A DNA stretch of 64,000 nt from Thalassotalea_B piscium_A (GTDB lineage Bacteria; Pseudomonadota; Gammaproteobacteria; Enterobacterales; Alteromonadaceae): contig CP186339.1 in the NCBI GenBank assembly GCA_049347715.1, positions 3,224,001-3,288,000 on the forward strand. The letters run 5' to 3'. Below are positions 24,065 through 33,524 of the stretch, piece after piece. The notes below the pieces were generated by a model. The model was not told where the DNA came from. It worked only from the letters and a program-made list of their open reading frames with translations, and ran no database searches. The stretch's first letter is position 1. Each line of letters starts with the position of its first letter. The translations under genes and the position numbers were made by a program.

Positions 24065-24625
24065 TTATCCATGTACGACTTTGAAAATACGGCTAAACGA
24101 ATTCTGATTATTTAGCATAACAGGTAAGTTAAGTTTTCTTGCAATATCACTTGATGAAATAACCCCTCGAATTTGATGAGTGTCACGATCTACCACTAAA
24201 CAATGGTTGAGACCATTTTGTTCTAATGCAAAAATAACATCTCTGACTTTTGAGCGTTTTAATTCTTGGTAATCAAATACCGATAAACAATGACGGGGAA
24301 GCATAAGCTCTTCAACCAAGATTTCATCCCGAGTTGTCCCCTTAACCACTTTACTCATAATTTTCTGTTCAGTCAGCTCTTTGGTACTGATAATCCCTAA
24401 GAACTTATCATTCTCTGTGACTACCATCTTCATTTGTACATGAGACTTAATCATCAATTTCAAGGCTTCAACAGCAGAAGTGCTGCCCTCTATTTTCAAT
24501 GGTACAACTTTTTTAAAATCAGTAAATATTTCTGATGCTGCTGAATCTAATGTTGTTTGCTCAAAATACTCTGGAGAAACAATATTGTCGACTTCATCTA
24601 GACCAAACAAATGTAAATTTTTCAT
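24065..24625 (-). CDS. CBS-domain pair protein
   Basis: 186-residue protein made mostly of two CBS domains (about residues 45-100: SAVEALKLMIKSHVQMKMVV, GIISTKELTEQK; and 110-175: VRDVIFALEQNGLNHCLVVD, GVISSSDIARKLNLP), a module that binds adenosine nucleotides. No effector domain is attached, so it may sense energy state and act on a partner. The start at 24625 (MKNLHLFGLDEVDN) is preferred over one seven codons upstream because GAGG lies directly before it. The next minus-strand gene upstream lies 166 bases away on its 5' side, so it is likely monocistronic. Confidence 0.85.
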   Translation of the reverse strand: MKNLHLFGLDEVDNIVSPEYFEQTTLDSAASEIFTDFKKVVPLKIEGSTSAVEALKLMIKSHVQMKMVVTENDKFLGIISTKELTEQKIMSKVVKGTTRDEILVEELMLPRHCLSVFDYQELKRSKVRDVIFALEQNGLNHCLVVDRDTHQIRGVISSSDIARKLNLPVMLNNQNSFSRIFKVVHG

Positions 24626-24791
24626 AACGACCTCTAATTTATACACTATTAATTGCGATGTCTGTGAGACGGTAAAATTAAATAAATGAATACAGCAAAT
24701 TAATAGATTGATAATGCTTAGGTTTACTAATGGCGTGCGAAAAATTAAAGTGTATTCCGCTTGTTAAACCTAAGAGTTAAATATGCTTTGA

Positions 24792-25094
24792 TTAAATAGA
24801 AGTACTATAAGGGGGGGCTCGAGTATTAATGGAATATCGAGTTAGGGTATAAACGAATTGTTCTTCTAATGAGTAAATATAAGAAGATGCTTTAGTAAAT
24901 GAAGTCAGTTGATTTGTAGAAAGAAGACAATTTAGTGGTTCTGTATCTTCCTGCGCACCAACTTTAGCGGAAAGATCGACATCTAATAGCGCTGATTTAT
25001 CAGCACCATTTTTTTGATTATATGTTTCCGCATCTTGCCCTAAAGTTGAACAAGTAAAAATTAACAGGAAAACGACTAATAGATATCTAACCAC
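24792..25094 (-). CDS. Small exported protein of unknown function
   Basis: 100 residues with an N-terminal signal peptide (MVRYLLVVFLLIFTCSTLG, cut near GQD or at a lipobox-like TCS). The mature part is acidic then polar, with one further Cys (PLNCLLS), and ends in RAPPYSTSI. No family recognised. It lies between the CBS gene and mazG, in the same direction, 177 bases from the mazG stop. The signal peptide supports a real gene. Confidence 0.5.
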   Translation of the reverse strand: MVRYLLVVFLLIFTCSTLGQDAETYNQKNGADKSALLDVDLSAKVGAQEDTEPLNCLLSTNQLTSFTKASSYIYSLEEQFVYTLTRYSINTRAPPYSTSI

Positions 25095-25271
25095 GAACTC
25101 ACTACTTTAACATTGTTGTATAATAAACTATGGTGTTAATTAATAATTTATCAAGCTATTAATTGTATCTTTACATAGGCAATGGATACAACACTGTATA
25201 ATAAAATAATAATACCCATTATTTTTCAACAACATAACTTAATTTACAATCAAAAATAAATTAATTTTATT

Positions 25272-26078
25272 TTAACGCTTTTTCTTAGCGACTTGCCAAT
25301 ACAACTCTAATTGTTCAAGGTTATGCTGCTCAAATGATTTATCACTTTCTCGCACTTGATCTTCCACATGATAGAAGCGCTTAGTAAATTTTTGATTAGC
25401 TTGTCGTAACAGGTTCTCAGGATCTTGCTTCGCATGTCTGCATAAATTAACAACAGCAAAGAGTAGATCTCCTATTTCTTCAGCAAGTAACTCAGGAGAA
25501 CGATGAAGTTCATGTTCTACCTCTTTTACTTCTTCCTCAACTTTAGCAAACACATCATCAATATTGTGCCAATCAAAGCCAACATGAGCACAACGCTTTT
25601 GAATTTTGGCGGCTTGTGATAATGCGGGTAAATTACGAGGAATATCAGCTAAAATACTTAGATCTTCGTCTGCATTTTTTTGGCGTCTTTCTTTTGCCTT
25701 TTCATTTTCCCAGTTACTTTTAATTTCGGCATCTGTCACTAAATTTTTATCACCAAACACATGAGGATGACGACGAATTAACTTTTCACAAATAGCCGCA
25801 ACGACACTATCAAAATCAAAGTGCTTTTGTTCTTGCCCTAATTGACTATAAAAAACAACTTGGAATAATAAATCCCCTAACTCTTTCTCTAACTCAGTAA
25901 AGTCTTGTTGTTCAATAGCTTCACTTACCGCATCAGCAACTTCGTAAGCTTCTTCAATAGTATGAGGCACAATAGAAGTAAAGGTTTGTTTCAAATCCCA
26001 TGGACAACCGGTTTCAGGATCTCGTAACTGAGTCATTATCCAACGTAGTTTTTCTATTGAGGGTTTTTCCTTTAACAT
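25272..26078 (-). CDS. mazG: Nucleoside triphosphate pyrophosphohydrolase MazG
   Basis: Cytosolic enzyme hydrolysing nucleoside triphosphates, including aberrant ones, to monophosphates and pyrophosphate; in E. coli it also tempers the ppGpp response. 268 residues with two MazG domains: LRDPETGCPWDLKQTF, then HTIEEAYEVADAV and EKELGDLLFQVVFYSQLGQE carrying the magnesium-binding acidic residues, and the second copy near LLAEEIGDLLFAVVNLCRHA. The mid-part GFDWHNIDDVFAKVEEE is family typical. It follows relA by 6 bases, so both are on one mRNA, as in many gammaproteobacteria, but without a mazEF pair between them. Confidence 0.95.
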   Translation of the reverse strand: MLKEKPSIEKLRWIMTQLRDPETGCPWDLKQTFTSIVPHTIEEAYEVADAVSEAIEQQDFTELEKELGDLLFQVVFYSQLGQEQKHFDFDSVVAAICEKLIRRHPHVFGDKNLVTDAEIKSNWENEKAKERRQKNADEDLSILADIPRNLPALSQAAKIQKRCAHVGFDWHNIDDVFAKVEEEVKEVEHELHRSPELLAEEIGDLLFAVVNLCRHAKQDPENLLRQANQKFTKRFYHVEDQVRESDKSFEQHNLEQLELYWQVAKKKR

Positions 26079-26084
26079 TTAATT

Positions 26085-28280
26085 TTATTTCCTAACCGCT
26101 TCAATAATGTCATCAAGTTGTAACAACTTACTTAATAGACGCTGTAGACTTTCATTATCGGCGATTTCTATATGAATCAGTATTGTTGACGTCGGTTTGT
26201 TTTTATCTGAGTGACTTTCTAAGCCAACAATGAGTAAACGTTCATTGGCAATAATAGTTGAAATATCTCTTAACAAACCTTGCCTGTCATAAGCTGTTAT
26301 CAACACGGTCGCTTTGAACATACCGCTACTTTGTTCACCCCACTGTACCTCAACTTCACGTTCAGGTTGCTGTTGTAGTGAATTAGCAAGTTGCTCACAA
26401 TCTTTCCTATGAACAGAAATTCCGCGTCCTTGTGTAATAAAACCAAGAATTTCATCACCTAATACTGGCTGACAACACTTAGCCATATGGGTTAATAAAT
26501 TACCCACTCCCGAAACAGTAATACCATTGCTATCTCCCTTAGACTTATGTGATTGATCTGCATGGGTGACTAAACTTTGTGGGTCGATTTCTTTAGGTGG
26601 TTTAGTTTTTTCATCTTCATATTGCAGAAAGTTTACAACTTGTTGTAAACGCGCATTACCAGAGCCTATAGCTGCATATAGGTCATCGACGGTATTCATG
26701 TTAAATTTTTCTGTCGCTTTGCTAAGATCAATTTGTTCCAGATTATTTTTGCCTAGCTCTTCTTCCAATAGCTCTTTGCCAAGAGCAACATGCTTATCTC
26801 TGTCTTGTAACCTGAAAAAATGCTGAACTTTAGCTCTTGCCCGCGCAGTATGTAAATATTTAAGACTTGGATTTAACCAATCACGACTTGGGTTAGGACT
26901 TTTACTGGTAAGTACTTCAACTTGATCGCCTGTTTTCAAACGATGAGTAAAAGGGACTATTCGCCCAAATACTTTCGCTCCAATGCAGCAATGCCCTACG
27001 TTTGAATGAATATAATAGGCAAAATCTAAAGGCGTTGAGCCAATAGGTAAATCAATAACATCACCATTTGGGGTAAATACGTATATACGATCTTCAAATA
27101 CTTGGCTTCGTAATTCTTCTAATAGCTCACCACTTTCACTGACATCATCTTGCCATTGTAAAATTTTGCGTAACCAGCTTACTTTTTCATCAAAGCCCGT
27201 TGTTTTCCCCGATGCCGTACCTTCTTTATAGCGCCAATGTGCAGCAACCCCTAACTCAGCATCATCGTGCATTTGCTGAGTACGAATTTGCACTTCAATT
27301 GACTTTCCTTCTGGTCCCAAGACAACAGTATGTATTGATTGATAACCGTTTGCCTTAGGCGTCGCAACATAATCATCAAACTCATCAGATAAATGTTTCC
27401 AATTGGTATGAACAATCCCCAAAGCGCCATAGCAATCTTGTAACTTTTCAACAACAATTCGCACCGCACGTACATCAAAGAGTTGCTCAAAGTCGAGGGA
27501 TTTTTGTTTCATTTTTTTCCAAATGCTAAAAATATGCTTTGGCCGGCCGTAAACCTCTCCTTTAATTCCCACTTCAGTTAATTTCGTTGATAAATCAGCA
27601 ACAAAATTACTCATATATTGCTCTCTATCTAAACGTTTTTCAGCAAGTTGTTTGGCAATTTTTTTGTACAGGTCAGGATGTAAGTAACGAAAAGCAATGT
27701 CTTCAAGCTCCCACTTTAATTGCCCAATCCCTAAACGGTTGGCTAAAGGAGCATAAATATTTTCTGTTTCTTTAGCAGCTAGTACACGGGTTTCTTCATC
27801 ATAATTTTTGACCATGCGTAAATAACAAAGTCGTTCTGCAAGCTTGATCACCACGGCTCGAACATCTTCAACCATAGCCAATAACATTTTACGAATATTA
27901 TCTATCTGATTAGTCGCCACACGGTTAGTTTGACTTTGTTGTAGGGCTCTAATCGCATCCATTTGACTAACACTTTGGACTAAAACGACAATATCTTTTG
28001 AAAAACTTTCTTCAATATAGGTCAGATCAATCAGTTGATACTCAAATAACGAAGAAAGAAATGCAGCACATAATGAATCACTGTCTAAATTTAATCCTGC
28101 AAGAATCTCAACCATTTCGAAGGATTTATTTTCACACTCAATGTTGCCATCGAAAGCATTTTTCACCTGTGACCATAAGCGCTCAAGTACTTGATTTTTT
28201 GCTTCATTTAGCTCTAAAGCAGTTAACCAATGTTCAAAGCTTGTTTCTGACATTTGATGGGATTTTCTTACCGAAACCAT
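26085..28280 (-). CDS. relA: GTP pyrophosphokinase RelA
   Basis: Ribosome-associated (p)ppGpp synthetase of the stringent response. 731 residues. The N-terminal hydrolase-like domain lacks the HD motif expected of SpoT (FLSSLFEYQLIDLTYIEE at that place), so it should only synthesise. The synthetase domain (about 230-370) shows KHIFSIWKKMKQK, QLFDVRAVRIVV, YVATPKANGYQSIHT and EVQIRTQQMHDDAELG. A TGS domain follows at about 400-465 (VFTPNGDVIDLPIGSTPLDFAY), and a C-terminal ACT domain starts near 655 (VLITAYDRQGLLRDIST). The start MVSVRKSH is typical. It is divergent from barA; the leader contains a large inverted repeat at 28316-28360. Confidence 0.97.
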   Translation of the reverse strand: MVSVRKSHQMSETSFEHWLTALELNEAKNQVLERLWSQVKNAFDGNIECENKSFEMVEILAGLNLDSDSLCAAFLSSLFEYQLIDLTYIEESFSKDIVVLVQSVSQMDAIRALQQSQTNRVATNQIDNIRKMLLAMVEDVRAVVIKLAERLCYLRMVKNYDEETRVLAAKETENIYAPLANRLGIGQLKWELEDIAFRYLHPDLYKKIAKQLAEKRLDREQYMSNFVADLSTKLTEVGIKGEVYGRPKHIFSIWKKMKQKSLDFEQLFDVRAVRIVVEKLQDCYGALGIVHTNWKHLSDEFDDYVATPKANGYQSIHTVVLGPEGKSIEVQIRTQQMHDDAELGVAAHWRYKEGTASGKTTGFDEKVSWLRKILQWQDDVSESGELLEELRSQVFEDRIYVFTPNGDVIDLPIGSTPLDFAYYIHSNVGHCCIGAKVFGRIVPFTHRLKTGDQVEVLTSKSPNPSRDWLNPSLKYLHTARARAKVQHFFRLQDRDKHVALGKELLEEELGKNNLEQIDLSKATEKFNMNTVDDLYAAIGSGNARLQQVVNFLQYEDEKTKPPKEIDPQSLVTHADQSHKSKGDSNGITVSGVGNLLTHMAKCCQPVLGDEILGFITQGRGISVHRKDCEQLANSLQQQPEREVEVQWGEQSSGMFKATVLITAYDRQGLLRDISTIIANERLLIVGLESHSDKNKPTSTILIHIEIADNESLQRLLSKLLQLDDIIEAVRK

Positions 28281-28315
28281 GAAACTTGCTACCTCTCCGT
28301 TTTGTTTAAATAGTT

Positions 28316-28360
28316 TAGGATGAATTGATCTTTGAAGTAAATACCTTAAAGATCATCCTA
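28316..28360. repeat. Bulged inverted repeat between relA and barA
   Basis: TAGGAT (28316-28321) and GATCTTT (28327-28333) pair with AAAGATC (28348-28354) and ATCCTA (28355-28360), leaving a five-base bulge (GAATT) on one side and a 14-base loop. It lies 36-80 bases before the relA start and could structure the relA leader or be a protein site in the shared promoter region. No T-run follows on either strand, so it is not a terminator. Confidence 0.45.
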
Positions 28361-28448
28361 CCAAAATCACTCACTATTTATTTATCTTTAGTTATGCCAT
28401 GATACGTCTTACGATTCTAATCACTATTATACTAAAACACTGTGAATA

Positions 28449-31274
28449 ATGCATAAAATAAGCCTGAAAGATTGGGTAATTTTACTCACTATAGTTCCAA
28501 CAACATTAATTGGAATAACAATTGCCAGCTATTTCTCTTATAGTCGCTACGCTGAGTTAAACCATTATTTAACAGAACGCTCTTTAAGCATCATAGAACC
28601 ATTAGCTATTACCAGCACTGAAGCAATAATAAAGAATCAAAGAAAGAAGTTACGTCATATCGTCGGTTATGCGCACCGCAGTCAATCAACTATTATTAAA
28701 AGTATTACTGTCTTTACCAAAGATAACCAACTCTTTGTAACGAGTGCTTATCACGGCGACATATCACTATTGCGTTTGGGCGCTGGTGTTGATATTCCCA
28801 CAAACACCACGATCTCAGAAATAGATAACTACCTCATTTTTAGAACACCAATCATTGATGAAGAATTTAAAGAAGACACGCTTAACGCCAATGGCGATTC
28901 TCATCAGATTGTTGGTTATATTGCAATGCAGATTGATAAGAATCAAATCAAATTTGACCAACAAAGCCAAGTTTTAATCGCCTTTAGTATTGTTATTTTT
29001 GGCGTTTTAATCAATGGCATATTTGCTATTCGTTTAATCAAAAATGTAACTCGCCCAGTTAATTCAATGGTACAGGCTGTAGACCGCATTCGAGAAGGAA
29101 AATTAGAAAGCCGAATAAGTGGCCAACTTATTGGCGAACTCAATTTTTTAAAAAATGGTGTTAATGCCATGGCACAATCATTAGGTGACTATCATGATGA
29201 AATGCAAAAAAGCATTGACCAGGCAACCCTTGATTTACGTGAAAGTTTAGAGCAATTTGAAATTCAAAACGTACAGTTAGATATTGCTAAGCGGAAAGCC
29301 CAAGAAGCTAACAAAGTAAAATCAGAATTTCTAGCCAATATGAGCCATGAATTACGGACACCGTTAAATGGCGTCATTGGCTTTACACGACAAGTATTAA
29401 AAACCCCCTTATCTGATACTCAACGTGATTACTTACAAACTATTGAACGTTCAGCCGCTAATTTATTAGCTATTATTAATGATATTCTCGACTTTTCAAA
29501 ACTTGATGCTGGCAAAATGGTTATTGAAAAAATCCCTTTCTCCTTAAGAGAATCGGTAGAAGAAGCATTAACCTTATTAGCCCCAAGCGCTCACAAGAAG
29601 AATATCGAACTGTCTCTACGAATTAATCCTTTGCTGCCTGACTCTTTTATTGGCGATGCTATGCGTATCAAGCAAATACTGATTAACCTTGCTAGTAATG
29701 CCATTAAATTTACCGATAAAGGTTCAGTTCATATTGAATTAGACAGTGAGTTTTTAGATGATAAAAGCGCTCTATTAAAAGCTACCGTTATCGATACCGG
29801 TATTGGTATGACTAAACAGCAACAAGAAACGATATTTGAAGCCTTTGGTCAAGCAGATAAGAGTGTGACTCGTTTATATGGTGGTACAGGCTTAGGCTTA
29901 GTCATTTCTCAGCGTTTAGTGGCAGAAATGAGCGGCGAGTTAAAGCTTATTAGTGAGGAAGGACGAGGTTCAACCTTCTGGTTTACCTTTGAGTGTGAAG
30001 TCAATCAGATCCCAGATAATGCATTACCTAAACCTAAACCACTTCGTGATAAGACTGTGCTCTACTTTGAGTCTCATACCCATAGCCGTATTGCAGTGAA
30101 TGAAATTATGGAAAACTGGCAGATGAAGGTTACGCCAGTGACAAGTTTAGAAGAAGTCAGTAACGCCTTAGCACAAAAAAAGCACTACGATTATGCACTT
30201 ATTGGGCATGATGTTACACCTACAGAACTTAATGAATTGAAAGGATTAATTAACTCTATTAAACCTTTTATTTCGTCTATTCATTTAGCAATTAATAGTA
30301 ATTCACCTAGCTTACAAGAAGCGCTAATTGCTGCTGGTGCTAAAAGCTGTATAAGTAAACCTATTACTCCAGAACGTCTATGTAAGGTTTTAGTGCCTCA
30401 TAATGACACCCTAGCACCTGAAACTATCTTTAATAATCAGAAGCTACCCATAAAAGTACTAGCTGTTGACGATAATGACGCTAATTTGAAACTTATTGAT
30501 GCCTTACTTCATGAACAAGTCAAAGAAGTAACAGTTGCTACCAATGGTAAAGAAGCCGTTGATTTATGTAAAAATGAAAAATTTGCATTGATTTTTATGG
30601 ATATTCAAATGCCAGTAATGGATGGAATATCGGCTCTAAATTATATAAAAACAAGCACATTCAATGATGAAACTCCTATAATTGCCGTTACCGCACACGC
30701 TTTAAGTGAAGAAAAAGACAAATTACTAAAAGAGGGGTTTGATTCTTATATCACTAAACCTATAGATGAAGCTATGTTGAAACATATCATTTATGAACAT
30801 TGTGATCCTCAATTACTAGGACAACCAGCGTTGCCATTGACCACTTCTATGGAGCAACAAACGCCTATAACTTCGACTATTAGCGATGATACTCCCCCTA
30901 TACTCGCATCGCTTATTATTGACTGGAGTTTAGCGCTGAAACGTGCAGGATATAAGGAAACTCTCGCTAAAGATATGTTACATGGTCTAGTCGATAGCTT
31001 ACCGGAAACTAAACAACATATTTCTGAAGCGCTGACAACTCAAGACGTAGAACAACTAAAAATATTAGTACATAAGCTTAATGGTGCATGTTGTTATTCA
31101 GGAGTACCAGCATTAGGCAAGATAATTCATCAAATAGAAACCCAGCTTAAAAAGGGTGCCGCTATTGATAATTTAGAGCCTGAGTTTTTTGAATTATTTG
31201 AACATATTGAAAATGTACTTAATGATGCACCTAAAGTGTTTGAAACGCTCAATCACATCGAACAATCAAAGTAA
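28449..31274 (+). CDS. barA: Hybrid sensor histidine kinase BarA
   Basis: Tripartite hybrid kinase that phosphorylates UvrY/GacA and so controls Csr small RNAs. 941 residues: membrane helix 12-30, periplasmic sensor, second helix about 175-196, HAMP, dimerisation domain with phospho-His300 (NMSHELRTPLNGVIGF), ATPase domain (NLASNAIKFTDKG; GTGLGLVISQRLV), a degenerate receiver at about 530-650 lacking the phospho-Asp, a functional receiver with Asp718 (FMDIQMPVMDG), and a C-terminal HPt with His875 (LVHKLNGACCYSG). Neighbourhood opposite relA is the conserved position for barA. No rlmD gene lies between, unlike E. coli. The response regulator is not in the window. Confidence 0.93.
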   Translation: MHKISLKDWVILLTIVPTTLIGITIASYFSYSRYAELNHYLTERSLSIIEPLAITSTEAIIKNQRKKLRHIVGYAHRSQSTIIKSITVFTKDNQLFVTSAYHGDISLLRLGAGVDIPTNTTISEIDNYLIFRTPIIDEEFKEDTLNANGDSHQIVGYIAMQIDKNQIKFDQQSQVLIAFSIVIFGVLINGIFAIRLIKNVTRPVNSMVQAVDRIREGKLESRISGQLIGELNFLKNGVNAMAQSLGDYHDEMQKSIDQATLDLRESLEQFEIQNVQLDIAKRKAQEANKVKSEFLANMSHELRTPLNGVIGFTRQVLKTPLSDTQRDYLQTIERSAANLLAIINDILDFSKLDAGKMVIEKIPFSLRESVEEALTLLAPSAHKKNIELSLRINPLLPDSFIGDAMRIKQILINLASNAIKFTDKGSVHIELDSEFLDDKSALLKATVIDTGIGMTKQQQETIFEAFGQADKSVTRLYGGTGLGLVISQRLVAEMSGELKLISEEGRGSTFWFTFECEVNQIPDNALPKPKPLRDKTVLYFESHTHSRIAVNEIMENWQMKVTPVTSLEEVSNALAQKKHYDYALIGHDVTPTELNELKGLINSIKPFISSIHLAINSNSPSLQEALIAAGAKSCISKPITPERLCKVLVPHNDTLAPETIFNNQKLPIKVLAVDDNDANLKLIDALLHEQVKEVTVATNGKEAVDLCKNEKFALIFMDIQMPVMDGISALNYIKTSTFNDETPIIAVTAHALSEEKDKLLKEGFDSYITKPIDEAMLKHIIYEHCDPQLLGQPALPLTTSMEQQTPITSTISDDTPPILASLIIDWSLALKRAGYKETLAKDMLHGLVDSLPETKQHISEALTTQDVEQLKILVHKLNGACCYSGVPALGKIIHQIETQLKKGAAIDNLEPEFFELFEHIENVLNDAPKVFETLNHIEQSK

Positions 31275-31308
31275 CTAAGATTTATCTTCAATCGTTAGCA
31301 GGATAATG

Positions 31309-31554
31309 TTATCTAATTTTAATATCTGGTGAAGTGTCAATATCACCATCTTCTGTGACGACAGCAATACCACTATCACAGGTTAATACCGCTAAACTTT
31401 GTCCGTCAGCATTTCTTACGAACGCGAGTTCATAACCGAACTTACCTAAACTACTTGCCGAAAACTTTTGTGCTAACGAGAGTTTATCCCACCAAACAGA
31501 TTGCTCAGGGGCTTCTTTTCGTCTATCGACAAGCGTTTTTTTAAGTGACTGCAT
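31309..31554 (-). CDS. Small conserved-looking hypothetical protein
   Basis: 81 residues, soluble, no signal peptide. Sequence features: a basic N-terminus (MQSLKKTLVDRRKEAPEQ), an aromatic WWDKLSLAQKF, and a strand-rich C-terminal half (GYELAFVRNADGQSLAVLTC; GIAVVTEDGDIDTSPDIKIR). It reads as a compact folded domain, not a shadow frame. It is convergent with barA (34 bases between stops), and 126 bases separate its start from acpS. Function unknown. Confidence 0.6.
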   Translation of the reverse strand: MQSLKKTLVDRRKEAPEQSVWWDKLSLAQKFSASSLGKFGYELAFVRNADGQSLAVLTCDSGIAVVTEDGDIDTSPDIKIR

Positions 31555-31680
31555 AACACCGACTTATGAACAAAATTTATACAAAGATAGTAAAAGTATA
31601 GTGTATATTTATAATAATACTATAACTTTGAATTATTATTTCAGTTGAAGGGATTATACTGAGGAAAATTCAGCGGAAAG

Positions 31681-32061
31681 TTATCGAGATAAAACAACAA
31701 AAGCGGTGGCGTAGGAGACTTCATCGGATAACGATATATGCCATTGGCTGGCACCTTGTTCTTGGGCTAAGGTAAGTGCCCTTTGCGTAAGCACCAATTC
31801 AGGTTTACCACTTTTAAGAGAATGAATAGCGATATGTTGAAATGAGACGCCATCAGCAATCCCAGTGCCTAATGCTTTTGCTGCCGCCTCTTTGCCTGCC
31901 CAGCGCTTAGCCAAAAAGGCATCTTGAGAGTGATGCGTTAAATAGCGTTGATATTCACTCTCAGTTAAAACCCGTTTAGCTAAGTTAGATTTAGTCTTAT
32001 CACTCATATTAGCAATCCGACTAATCTCAATAATATCTGTGCCTATACCGACAACTGACAT
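31681..32061 (-). CDS. acpS: Holo-[acyl-carrier-protein] synthase AcpS
   Basis: Transfers 4'-phosphopantetheine from coenzyme A to acyl carrier protein, activating fatty acid synthesis. 126 residues, the same as E. coli. Signatures: GIGTDIIEISRI with the magnesium-binding Asp8, and KRWAGKEAAAKALGTG with the catalytic Glu. It is the last gene of the rpoE-to-acpS run; two bases separate it from pdxJ, as in many gammaproteobacteria. Confidence 0.96.
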   Translation of the reverse strand: MSVVGIGTDIIEISRIANMSDKTKSNLAKRVLTESEYQRYLTHHSQDAFLAKRWAGKEAAAKALGTGIADGVSFQHIAIHSLKSGKPELVLTQRALTLAQEQGASQWHISLSDEVSYATAFVVLSR

Positions 32062-32063
32062 AA

Positions 32064-32795
32064 TTAAGCTCTTGCTTCAGTCATTAAACGTTTCATGTCA
32101 CGAACCGCTTTATCAAGACCGTCGATGGCAGCACGAGCGATAATAGCATGACCGATATTGAGTTCAACAATTTCAGGGATAGCTGCAATCGGCTTTACAT
32201 TAAAGTAATTTAGGCCATGTCCTGCATTGACTTTTAATCCCAAACTATGTGCATATTCTATTGCCCCCTTTAAACGGGCAAGTTCTTGCAATTGCAATTC
32301 TTCAGTTGGGGCATCAGCATAACCACCTGTATGAATTTCAATATAAGGCGCTTTACTAAGCAATGAGGCATCAATTTGGCTTTTGTCTGCATCAATAAAA
32401 AGACTCGTTTTTATCCCCTCTGCTGCCAATTGAGCTACTGCTTGGTTAATTTTTTCTTGTTGGCCTGCCACATCTAAGCCACCTTCAGTGGTTAACTCTT
32501 CACGCTTCTCAGGTACTAAACAACAAAAAACAGGCTTTACTTTACAGGCAATCGCTAACATCTCTTCTGTTACTGCCATTTCTAAATTCATGCGTGTTTG
32601 TAGCGTATCTTTCATTACATATACATCACGGTCTTGAATATGACGTCTGTCTTCGCGCAAATGAATAGTAATACCGTCAGCACCAGCATGCTCTGCAACA
32701 CTTGCAGCATGTGCAGGATCAGGATAAGTCGTACCACGCGCTTGGCGTAATGTTGCAATATGATCTACATTAACACCAAGTAAAATATCTTTCAT
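32064..32795 (-). CDS. pdxJ: Pyridoxine 5'-phosphate synthase PdxJ
   Basis: Last step of de novo vitamin B6 synthesis: joins 1-deoxyxylulose 5-phosphate and 3-amino-2-oxopropyl phosphate to make pyridoxine 5'-phosphate. 243 residues, TIM barrel. Visible motifs are LGVNVDHIATLRQARGT, GADGITIHLREDRRHIQD, VNAGHGLNYFNVKPI and ELNIGHAIIARA. Lies 7 bases after recO and 2 before acpS on a compact run, so it is co-transcribed. Confidence 0.97.
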   Translation of the reverse strand: MKDILLGVNVDHIATLRQARGTTYPDPAHAASVAEHAGADGITIHLREDRRHIQDRDVYVMKDTLQTRMNLEMAVTEEMLAIACKVKPVFCCLVPEKREELTTEGGLDVAGQQEKINQAVAQLAAEGIKTSLFIDADKSQIDASLLSKAPYIEIHTGGYADAPTEELQLQELARLKGAIEYAHSLGLKVNAGHGLNYFNVKPIAAIPEIVELNIGHAIIARAAIDGLDKAVRDMKRLMTEARA

Positions 32796-32802
32796 ACCAA
32801 CC

Positions 32803-33486
32803 TCATCTAAATAATTTTCGACTATTAAGTGGTTTTCCGCCGAGCAAATGGTTAATCACTTGACGCATCAATTTTTTATAGCTTTGCCTAACGTGCATTG
32901 CCGTTAAGTCTCCCATGGCAATCGCCTGCAAATCTTTACAAGCATATTGGGGGAAATGTTGATTACTTTCGTTCTTAACTTGAAAACCGCTATCAGGCTT
33001 ATAGTGTATGTAATCAACAGACAGTTCATCCAATAATGAATAATCAATTGTTTGCCCTAGTTCTTCAAGCAACTGTGCTTCAAAACCTCGTAAGACTATT
33101 TCTACTGATTCTTCACCATTTAACGCGATTAAACTGTGCTGATACAAAGAAAATAGTTCGGGACTTTCTTGATGCTCTGGCAGTAGTCTCACCAATAGTT
33201 CATTTATATAAAAAGCACTATAAAGTCTTTCTTTTTGGAGTCCATAGGATTTTCCTAAGGCTTCAACACGGGTTAATTTCTGTAAGTTATGATCACCCGA
33301 AATAACCACCTTTATAGGTAAAAAAGGTTGTAATAAACTTTTCTTATTAGATGATTTACTCGTATGGCTGACATAAGTTAATGCAGCTACTTTACCGTTA
33401 TTTTGTGTCAGTAGTTCAACTAATTGCTGATTTTCTCGATAAGGGCGACTATGTAAGACAAAAGCCGGTTGTTCTTGTTCTATCAT
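32803..33486 (-). CDS. recO: DNA repair protein RecO
   Basis: Mediator that with RecR loads RecA on SSB-coated single strands (RecFOR pathway) and anneals DNA. 227 residues, slightly shorter than E. coli. The N-terminal OB-fold is visible (AFVLHSRPYRENQQLVELLT, GKVAALTYVSH) and a helical C-terminal part ending in NHLLGGKPLNSRKLFR, the usual end of the family. The C-terminal zinc cysteines found in some relatives are absent, as in other gammaproteobacteria. It follows era with 38 bases between. Confidence 0.95.
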   Translation of the reverse strand: MIEQEQPAFVLHSRPYRENQQLVELLTQNNGKVAALTYVSHTSKSSNKKSLLQPFLPIKVVISGDHNLQKLTRVEALGKSYGLQKERLYSAFYINELLVRLLPEHQESPELFSLYQHSLIALNGEESVEIVLRGFEAQLLEELGQTIDYSLLDELSVDYIHYKPDSGFQVKNESNQHFPQYACKDLQAIAMGDLTAMHVRQSYKKLMRQVINHLLGGKPLNSRKLFR

Positions 33487-33524
33487 ATTAAACGCTCACT
33501 AAAAATGGTGGGCGAGCACAGACA

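Noticed and set aside
23913..24107. 64-codon plus-strand ORF
   Set aside because: It runs through the CBS terminator hairpin and into the 3' end of the CBS gene, has no ribosome site and reads like a chance frame.
26085..28280. Bifunctional SpoT
   Set aside because: The hydrolase HD motif is missing, the start MVSVRKSH and mazG neighbour fit RelA.
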